A DNA stretch of 5,715 nucleotides from NCBI GenBank assembly GCA_947624765.1, contig CANQLS010000103.1, positions 1-5,715 on the forward strand, written 5' to 3'. Under the pieces are notes generated by a model. The model had not been told where the DNA came from and made no database searches. It worked only from the letters and a program-made list of their open reading frames with translations. This DNA is from an uncultured Clostridia bacterium. Its GTDB lineage: Bacteria > Bacillota > Clostridia > TANB77 > UBA1234. Each line of letters starts with the position of its first letter. Position 1 is the stretch's first letter. A program made the translations under genes and the position numbers. Shown here one piece after another: positions 1 through 5,715 of the stretch.

Positions 1-272
1 CCATTAGCAATTACACTCCATACCGCACCATGTGTGTATTGTCCACCATTTTCTCTAATGCCTGGAATATAACCTTTTATATAACCAGGTTCCATAGTTG
101 TTTCGTTAAATGGTGGCGTTAATAATTTAATAACCATATTTTCTTTGTCAACCAAATAATTTTCTACGCTATCCATAGCCATTCTTACTTTTTCTTCTTC
201 GCCAGCTCCCGATATTACAGACCAACTTTGCGATATACCATCGATTTTACATTCATCATTTTGTGAAGAGCC
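1..272 (-). CDS. Displaced continuation of the GH94 barrel (frame +1 relative to the preceding CDS; 3'-partial)
   Basis: Ninety stop-free codons, with no start codon of their own at the left of the block, continue the GH94 domain directly after the break at 273. Family motifs in order: GSSQND (tail residues 1-6), ISQSWSVISGAGEE (13-26), LLTPPFN about the middle, EPGYIKGYIPGIRENGGQYTHGAVW near the window edge (seen across about 90 to 10). The His in the QYTHGA segment matches the position that binds phosphate in characterised GH94 enzymes, so this stretch is needed for phosphorolysis. The frame runs off at base 1, where relatives still have well over a hundred residues. The first in-frame ATG is at about tail residue 31, without a convincing ribosome-binding site, so independent translation is unlikely. 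It would be made only through a +1 shift or if base 273 is an error. Codon use matches the rest of the window, and the motifs show no visible decay. Confidence 0.82.
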
Positions 273-1875
273 GAAGTGGCGTACCGTCTTTAAAAAATGC
301 TCTTTTATACCATCTTCCGTCCCATCCATTTTGATTCAAAGCTTGTTTTAATTTTTGCATTTCGTTTTTATATTTTTCTTTTAATTCTAATTCGTCTTTT
401 TTATCTAAAACAATTAAAAATTTATTTAAAACATCATAAAGGAAAAAGCCAAGCCATATGCTTTCTCCTCCAACTAAATTCATTCCGTCATTCCAATCTC
501 CACCTTCCATTTTAGGAAGTCCATTCGTTCCATATTGTAAACTATTTTCAATAGCTCTTATGCAATGCTTGCATAGACTTTCTTTAAATGTAGACTGTTT
601 AACCTCCTGATAAATTTCATTCTCATTATCTTCTAAAAGCTTTCCTTCTATATAAGGAATTTCCTCATCTAAAATGTTAAAGTCCCCAGTTACTTTTACA
701 TATTCTGAAACAACATAAGGAAGCCACAATAAATCATCTCTATACCTAGTTCTTATTCCATTATTTTTTTCTGGATGCCACCAGTGCAAAACATCTCCTT
801 CTTGAAACTGATGAGCTGCATGATATAAAATCTGTTTTTTTGCAATCTCTGGACATTCAACTAATAAACTCAACACATCTTGCAATTGATCTCGAAAGCC
901 AAATGCTCCACCAGCTTGATAAAATCCAGTACGTGCATATAGCCTACTTGCTAGCGTTTGATACAAAAGCCATCCATTCATCATAATATTCATTGATTCA
1001 ACTGGAGTTTTTATCTGCACTTTATTTAATAATTTTTCCCAGTATAGTTTTGTACTTTCAAGGCTTTGTTCTACTTGACTAAAATTTGTTTTTTCTCCCA
1101 CGCTAATAGAAAAACAAATAGTTTTTTCTTGCTGTGGTTCTAAAGATAAATCAATCTCAATGATAACACAAGGATTTTTGCATATACCCTCTTCTGTCTT
1201 TTTTATTTCACCATTTTTAATATCATCTTTTTCACAAGTATAATTTATAATCGGCTCTGAACTATTTATAAACGCACTTTCAGAAGAATAAATTTCACGA
1301 TAATAATTATTAAGTTCAATACTATTATCATTTTTTTGCAAAATTAAATGTTTTTTTGTTTCTTCTCTTGTAACACCCAAAACTGGATTTATCCAATAAA
1401 AAATATGCAAATCTTTTCTTTCATCAGTTTCATTTTTTAAAAACATTTGATTAATTTTTTCATTTTTATCATTTGGCACAAATATAGTTAATGATTGATG
1501 AATCCCTTCATAATTAGTTTCATAAATCGCATATCCAAAGCCATAAGTTATAAGATAATCTTGGCTCACTTTATAAGGCATAGCAGTATATATTTTTTCT
1601 TTTCCTTTTATAAAAATCATTTCAGATGTTGAATCTTCAATTGCATCATTACTCCAAACAGTTAATTTATTTTCTCTACTATTACCATACCAAGTATATC
1701 CTCCACCATTAGAAGTAAGTAATGTACCAAACAATTCATTACTTAATACATGACACCATGGTAATGGAGTTCTTTCACCATTTTTTATTTTAATCTTATA
1801 TTCCTTTCCATCTTCAGAAAAACCACCATATTCATTGTCATATAATATTTTATCCAATCGTATTTTACTCTCCAT
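256..1875 (-). CDS. GH94 phosphorylase module of the cyclic beta-1,2-glucan synthase (separate frame, truncated by frameshift)
   Basis: Second beta-sandwich plus most of the (alpha/alpha)6 barrel of the family's C-terminal GH94 domain, which shortens beta-1,2-glucan chains by phosphorolysis. The start chosen is ATG 1875 (product MESKIRLD..., 539 residues to TGA 258-256). It overlaps the previous frame by 11 bases and has GGAGG 9 bases upstream. An ATG at 1932 gives 19 more residues (MRVAILF...) that overlap conserved coding of the other frame and do not look like family sequence. Residues from ATG 1875: NEYGGFSEDGKEY (14-26), GGGYTWYGNSRE (57-68) with WSND (74-77), GGAFGFRDQLQD (322-333), HWWHP (364-368), DDLLWLPY soon after, and GGDWNDG with the presumed general-acid Asp at 460. 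The product reads DGTPL and then switches to RLFTK-stop, whereas the family continues GSSQN, which is present in the next frame from 272. As read, it lacks the end of the barrel and would probably be inactive alone. Alternatives: half of a fused gene broken by indels, or a natural second cistron. Confidence 0.8.
   Translation of the reverse strand: MESKIRLDKILYDNEYGGFSEDGKEYKIKIKNGERTPLPWCHVLSNELFGTLLTSNGGGYTWYGNSRENKLTVWSNDAIEDSTSEMIFIKGKEKIYTAMPYKVSQDYLITYGFGYAIYETNYEGIHQSLTIFVPNDKNEKINQMFLKNETDERKDLHIFYWINPVLGVTREETKKHLILQKNDNSIELNNYYREIYSSESAFINSSEPIINYTCEKDDIKNGEIKKTEEGICKNPCVIIEIDLSLEPQQEKTICFSISVGEKTNFSQVEQSLESTKLYWEKLLNKVQIKTPVESMNIMMNGWLLYQTLASRLYARTGFYQAGGAFGFRDQLQDVLSLLVECPEIAKKQILYHAAHQFQEGDVLHWWHPEKNNGIRTRYRDDLLWLPYVVSEYVKVTGDFNILDEEIPYIEGKLLEDNENEIYQEVKQSTFKESLCKHCIRAIENSLQYGTNGLPKMEGGDWNDGMNLVGGESIWLGFFLYDVLNKFLIVLDKKDELELKEKYKNEMQKLKQALNQNGWDGRWYKRAFFKDGTPLRLFTK
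273..273 (-). other. Apparent single-base insertion / +1 frameshift site
   Basis: On the minus strand the codons are GGT ACG CCA CTT C GGC TCT TCA CAA. Skipping the C at 273 joins DGTPL to GSSQN, which is exactly the family consensus at this point. Reading on without the skip gives CGG CTC TTC ACA AAA TGA TGA. There is no long homopolymer here. CTT before CGG (expected to be a rare Arg codon in such a genome) resembles the CTT slip of the prfB +1 site, but no AGGGGG-like stimulator sits just upstream. An ordinary mutation or a sequence error is the simpler reading. Confidence 0.75.
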
Positions 1876-4800
1876 ATAATTGATCCTCCAAAAGCCCATT
1901 ATGTGCATCAAAAATAATATTGCTACACGCATAAAGTAAATTCATTTCTTCCTTAGAAATTAAAATCCTCTTCAATATATGAATTCCACCATATTGATTA
2001 ATTAAATAATTAATATTTTTTGTATTAATAATTTCAAAAATTTTTTCTTTAACATATTCCTCATAACTATTTTCCTCTTCATCTAATATCACTAAATCTA
2101 CTTGAATATTTTTATGATGCAAATATTCTTGCAATGTTACTAATTGTTTTAAAATTTCAGATTCATTTACATTTTTTATCTTTAAAAGAATAATTGGTAA
2201 ATCTCCGGAAATTCCAAACTTCCACAAATCTCTTTGATGAAGTCTATTTGCCATAATTTGTTTCTCATACTTTTTTCTTGTGCTTGAACCATCTAAAAGC
2301 TTTCCAACGACATCATTATATTGATTAATTTCCAAACAATGATATCCTAAAAATCTATTCTCAACTAAACTTCTAGATATTGCTAATTCAAAAACACGAT
2401 TATTCATTTCAACATTATGATACTTTTCATAAATTTGAGTACATTCTTCAAGTGTATTGGCAAATCCATAAATATAATAAATCACTTGTTTTTCTCCCGC
2501 TTCTATAACAAAACTATTTTTATATGAAAGTATAGTATTAGGATTAGGTGAAATTTCATTAGTATATACTTTGTCTTGATAAGCTATAATAGCATTATTT
2601 ATATTTCTTCCATTTCCAATTACACGAGATTTATCAATTTCTAATGAAAATTTATCATCTAAATTTTCCTCACGAAAAGCAAAATGTATGCAATATCTTT
2701 TTTCACCTTTATTTTCACGATTTTTACGTTCTAAAATACAACTATCTTTATAGCGGCTAACAACTAAAAATAAATTTTGAAAAGCAGGGTGTGCAATATC
2801 CATATTTTGTGGAGATAAGGCACATTCCAAATAACTAATTACATCTAAAGATGCAGCCTCTTGCCTATTATTATTCAAAGTAACTTTTCTTACTTCCACA
2901 TTGTCTTCAGATGAAACAGCAATTTTAGTAGTTGTTTCTATATCTTCATCATTTCTATAAAATTCACAAAATGCAGGCGAAAATGTTACTTGATATTCTT
3001 CAGGTTCATGATATGCTGGTAATAATGTGTTACTCCAAACAAGATTATGTTTTACATCTTTTAAATATAAAACATTTGATTGCTTTATTCCATCTTTATA
3101 TCTACTAATTAAATTGGCTCCACAAGTGTTATATCCTTCTCCATTATCTTTTATTAACAAAGTGTAATTATCGTTAGATAGGATATTAACAAAACCGGCT
3201 GGCTTGTTGATAACTCTCTCACTATATTCTTCATAATTTTTATATTTTAAAGTTTCTATTTTTTCTTTCTTCTTTTTTGTAAAAATAATATTTTGTGGTA
3301 CTCTTTCTTGCAATAATACTTCTAAAGTTTTTATTTCCTGATTTCTCGAAAATCTTTCTTTTAAAATATCATGATTTAAAAAATTATTAATAGATAATAA
3401 AATTAATGCCTGATGATGTGCCATATAAACTTTTACAATTGCTCTTTTTCTTTTTCCAACATGATTTGGAGTATAATCAATAGCATCATAAAATCCATAT
3501 TTATCATATGCACCAATACGTTTTAATTCATTTAAATTGTCTAAAGCATCTTTTGGATTTTTATCTAAAGTTAAAACTGTGCTATACGGTGAAACAACTA
3601 CTTCCTCTTTTAAACCACGTTTAACCCCTAACCATGGTATCCCAAATGCTTTATATTGATAGTTATAATTTAAATCTTGTAAATAATAAGCAGACTCAGA
3701 TATTCCCCACGGAATATTTAAACGCTTAGCATATTTTTTTTGACTGTAAATACAAAATTCATATGTTTCATCCATTAATGTATATGAAAAATTTTTCATA
3801 ACAATATAAGGCATAAAATACTCAAACATAGTTCCTGCCCAAGAAATTAATCCCTTGTGCTTATCCAAAGTAGTAAGAGTTCTACCAAGTCCAAACCAAT
3901 GCTTATAAGGAATATCTCTTTTAGCAATAGCTACAAAGCTGGCTAATCTAGCTTCAGATGCTAATAAATCATAATAAGAATCAACTAGTTTATTTTCTTT
4001 TTTATCAAATCCTATTGAAAACAAACTTTTTTTCTCATCATATAGTGCTCTAAAATTAGTTTGTTGAATAAGTGATTGTACTATATCAATCAAAGAAGAA
4101 ACGTTACTTTTATCTTTTACTTCATTCAATGCTTGCAAAACAACATATAAATATCCAACGAAATTACCACTATCAACTGTTGATACAAAAGCTGGTTGTA
4201 ACGGCTTTGTAGTTTTAGTATCATACCAATTATATAAATGACCTTCCCATTTTTCCAAATTGTTAATAGTGTAAATACTTTTTGAAAGTAAATTTATCAT
4301 TTCATCTTCACTAATAAATCCCAAATCTTTAGCTGAAATAATACTTAGTAATCCTAATCCTATATTAGTAGAAGAAGTTCGAAAAACTACTGACTGCTTA
4401 CGTTTTTCTTGATAATTATCTGGCGGTAAATAATGATGTTCTTCATTCATATAATCTTTAAAATAATTCCATGTTCTTTGTGCAATTTCTAATAAATCTT
4501 TTCTTTCTTCAACTTTTAAATTTTGCTTTTCCATCACTGTATTTTGACCAATCCAATAACTAATATATGGCATTGCAAACCAAATCAAAAATAATGAAAA
4601 AGTAGTTGCTATAGGAATAGGATTATAAAGAATAGAGGTCATCATCAAAATAAATCCAATCATTGGACTTATCATCATTTCTTTTACAAAACTTTTTAAA
4701 TCTTTGCCCAACACCTTCTCTGCATCTGCAGCTGTTAACCAATCTAATAAATGTTTTTTAGAGAAAATCATTCGATATAAAGTAATAATAATAGCTTCTA

Positions 4801-5715
4801 GCATCATACAAGCTTTATAAGGCAAAAATACAAGTTGCAAAATTGAACGATATAACGAACCTTTTAATCCAGATATAATTGGTAAATAATTTTTATTTTT
4901 AATCCAAATATCATCTTCACTTTTTGTAGCATAACTTTTTATTTTATAAAAAATAGTTTCCAAACTATCTAATAAGAACGGAAAAAATATAATAAATATT
5001 GGTAATATATAAAATCCACAGAAAAATAAAAGAATTAAAAAAATATCTACTAGACTACGTCTTAAATTATCCCATATTTTATACCTAGAAAGACAATTAA
5101 GCGGTCCTTTCCAAAGCCAACAAATAATTTGCCAATCGCCTCTTGTCCATCTCTGTTGCCTTACCATATAAGAATTTACTCTTGTTGGAAAACCGTCCAT
5201 TACTTCTACATCAGATGCTAGTCCGCAACGCACATAACTTCCCTCTAACAAATCATGACTTAATACTGTATTTTCAGGAATTTCTTTTTCTAATAATTGT
5301 TGAAAAACTTCTACGTTATAAATTCCTTTTCCAGTAAAAATAGCTTCTCCAAATATATCTTGATACACATTAAATTCTGCAGTTGAATATGCATCAATGC
5401 CCCCTCCACCAGCAAATATTTTAGCAAAAATCGAACTAGTTGAACTTTCAATAGATATACCTACTTTTGGTTGTACAACTCCATATCCACTAACCACAAT
5501 ACCGTTCTTAATTACTGGCTTATTAAGTGGGTGTTCCATAATTCCAATCAATTTTTTAGCAGAATCTAAAATCAATTCTGTATCAGCATCTAAAGTAATT
5601 ACATATTTTATTTTTCGTTCCAATATTTCTTTTCCAATTGTATTAACTTGAAACGTTCCATTTTCACCAGTCAAAATGAAATGATTAAACTCTGTTAGCA
5701 TACCTCTTTTTCGTT
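1865..5715 (-). CDS. Cyclic beta-1,2-glucan synthase, GT84–GH189–beta-sandwich part (5'-partial)
   Basis: Membrane enzyme of the NdvB/ChvB/Cgs family, which builds cyclic beta-1,2-glucan from UDP-glucose. The frame is open to the window edge: codons R-K-R-G precede the Met at 5701, matching the family's KRG(A/x)LTELN-like segment, so that Met (residue 1 here) is internal and the N-terminal part of the protein, probably several hundred residues, lies upstream. GT84 signatures: TLDADTE (36-42, DxD), SHDLLEG (148-154), RQQRWTRGDWQ (181-191, the family's (Q/R)xxRW). Hydrophobic helices follow at about 216-244, 285-312 and 343-384, then LLDWLTAADAE (318-328). The middle GH189/'glycoamylase' domain (about 400-800) shows RTSSTNIGL (441-449), STVDSGNF (507-514), LLASEARL (579-586), SWAGTMFEY (620-628), PWGISESAY (664-672) and YMAHHQAL (759-766); E583 and E669 are candidate catalytic acids. 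The first GT36-type beta-sandwich runs from about 836 to the end (LWKFGISGDLPI, then YGGIHILKR). The frame stops at TAA 1867-1865, where relatives continue into GH94. Family assignment is firm; whether the stop is natural is uncertain. Confidence 0.92.
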   Translation of the reverse strand, partial: RKRGMLTEFNHFILTGENGTFQVNTIGKEILERKIKYVITLDADTELILDSAKKLIGIMEHPLNKPVIKNGIVVSGYGVVQPKVGISIESSTSSIFAKIFAGGGGIDAYSTAEFNVYQDIFGEAIFTGKGIYNVEVFQQLLEKEIPENTVLSHDLLEGSYVRCGLASDVEVMDGFPTRVNSYMVRQQRWTRGDWQIICWLWKGPLNCLSRYKIWDNLRRSLVDIFLILLFFCGFYILPIFIIFFPFLLDSLETIFYKIKSYATKSEDDIWIKNKNYLPIISGLKGSLYRSILQLVFLPYKACMMLEAIIITLYRMIFSKKHLLDWLTAADAEKVLGKDLKSFVKEMMISPMIGFILMMTSILYNPIPIATTFSLFLIWFAMPYISYWIGQNTVMEKQNLKVEERKDLLEIAQRTWNYFKDYMNEEHHYLPPDNYQEKRKQSVVFRTSSTNIGLGLLSIISAKDLGFISEDEMINLLSKSIYTINNLEKWEGHLYNWYDTKTTKPLQPAFVSTVDSGNFVGYLYVVLQALNEVKDKSNVSSLIDIVQSLIQQTNFRALYDEKKSLFSIGFDKKENKLVDSYYDLLASEARLASFVAIAKRDIPYKHWFGLGRTLTTLDKHKGLISWAGTMFEYFMPYIVMKNFSYTLMDETYEFCIYSQKKYAKRLNIPWGISESAYYLQDLNYNYQYKAFGIPWLGVKRGLKEEVVVSPYSTVLTLDKNPKDALDNLNELKRIGAYDKYGFYDAIDYTPNHVGKRKRAIVKVYMAHHQALILLSINNFLNHDILKERFSRNQEIKTLEVLLQERVPQNIIFTKKKKEKIETLKYKNYEEYSERVINKPAGFVNILSNDNYTLLIKDNGEGYNTCGANLISRYKDGIKQSNVLYLKDVKHNLVWSNTLLPAYHEPEEYQVTFSPAFCEFYRNDEDIETTTKIAVSSEDNVEVRKVTLNNNRQEAASLDVISYLECALSPQNMDIAHPAFQNLFLVVSRYKDSCILERKNRENKGEKRYCIHFAFREENLDDKFSLEIDKSRVIGNGRNINNAIIAYQDKVYTNEISPNPNTILSYKNSFVIEAGEKQVIYYIYGFANTLEECTQIYEKYHNVEMNNRVFELAISRSLVENRFLGYHCLEINQYNDVVGKLLDGSSTRKKYEKQIMANRLHQRDLWKFGISGDLPIILLKIKNVNESEILKQLVTLQEYLHHKNIQVDLVILDEEENSYEEYVKEKIFEIINTKNINYLINQYGGIHILKRILISKEEMNLLYACSNIIFDAHNGLLEDQLYGE
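1885..1889 (-). promoter_or_regulatory. Candidate ribosome-binding site (GGAGG) for the GH94 frame
   Basis: GGAGG lies 9 bases before ATG 1875-1873, inside the last codons of the upstream frame (TTG GAG GAT). With the 11-base stop/start overlap ATGGAGAGTAA (1875-1865), this is the usual geometry of translational coupling. Caution: the same GGAGG-N9-ATG arrangement occurs by chance at 471-455 within conserved GH94 coding, so the site is plausible rather than proven. Confidence 0.42.

Noticed and set aside
434..471. GGAGG at 471-467 followed after 9 bases by ATG 457-455 on the minus strand, a possible extra internal start.
   Set aside because: It lies inside conserved GH94 coding (VGGESIWLG). 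The ATG is out of frame and meets a stop after seven codons. It serves as a chance control for the candidate site at 1885-1889.
297..515. Plus-strand open frame of 72 codons.
   Set aside because: It is antisense to the GH94 frame, has shadow composition (Leu/Phe-rich from complementary Lys/Glu codons) and no convincing ribosome-binding site.
603..608. AGGAGG on the minus strand within the GH94 frame, a perfect Shine-Dalgarno match.
   Set aside because: No start codon lies at a suitable distance; it is simply the codons for Q-E-V in the middle of the protein.
1876..1932. Longer start for the GH94 frame (ATG at 1932, MRVAILFLMH...), which could be read as a short hydrophobic leader.
   Set aside because: It overlaps the conserved C-terminal codons of the upstream frame (CSNIIFDAHNGLLEDQL), has no charged-hydrophobic-cleavage layout of a real signal peptide, and the ATG at 1875 has the better ribosome-binding site.
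5143..5651. Two plus-strand open frames (5143-5337 and 5397-5651).
   Set aside because: Both are complementary to the conserved GT84 coding region (RQQRW, HDLLEG and DAD motifs lie opposite or next to them), with no recognisable protein features.
5699..5701. Met codon at 5701 as the true start, with AAAGAGGT directly before it.
   Set aside because: The purine stretch is only about one base from the ATG, too close for a ribosome-binding site. The frame stays open to the window edge with family-like RKRG residues, and a GT84 domain cannot begin this close to its DxD motif.

Overview
The window is AT-rich (roughly 70% A+T by eye) and is coding almost end to end on the minus strand. All of it belongs to one family: a cyclic beta-1,2-glucan synthase (NdvB/ChvB/Cgs type), a very large membrane enzyme. 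Low GC, AAA/GAA/ATA-rich codon use and Lys/Asn/Ile-rich proteins suggest a low-GC Firmicute, probably a clostridium. This is an inference from composition; no marker gene is present to name the organism.

Layout, reading in the direction of transcription (right to left). (1) From 5715 to 1865 an open frame enters from outside the window and carries the end of a GT84 glucosyltransferase domain, a block of membrane helices, a GH189-type (Pfam 'glycoamylase') domain and the first beta-sandwich (GT36-type) domain. (2) From 1875 to 256 a second frame, overlapping the first by 11 bases, carries the second beta-sandwich and most of the GH94 phosphorylase barrel, including the catalytic-Asp motif GGDWNDG. 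(3) From 272 to 1 a third frame, with no stop, carries the next conserved stretch of the same GH94 barrel and runs off the window. Other members of the family encode all of this as a single polypeptide of about 2,800 residues.

The coding order is therefore intact but the reading frame changes twice, each time in the +1 sense. The first change lies at a domain boundary and has a GGAGG ribosome-binding sequence before an ATG, so it could be a real split into two translationally coupled genes. The second falls inside the conserved catalytic barrel and looks like a single inserted base (273), which would remove the end of the GH94 domain unless ribosomes shift frame. Possible explanations are sequencing error, recent decay or recoding, and the sequence alone does not decide between them.

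In the known family the modules work together. GT84 polymerises glucose from UDP-glucose into a beta-1,2 chain on the cytoplasmic face of the membrane, the middle domain closes the chain into a ring by transglycosylation, and GH94 trims the chain by phosphorolysis to set ring size. There is no intergenic DNA, RNA gene, mobile element or CRISPR array in the window, and I did not find a clearly new system.
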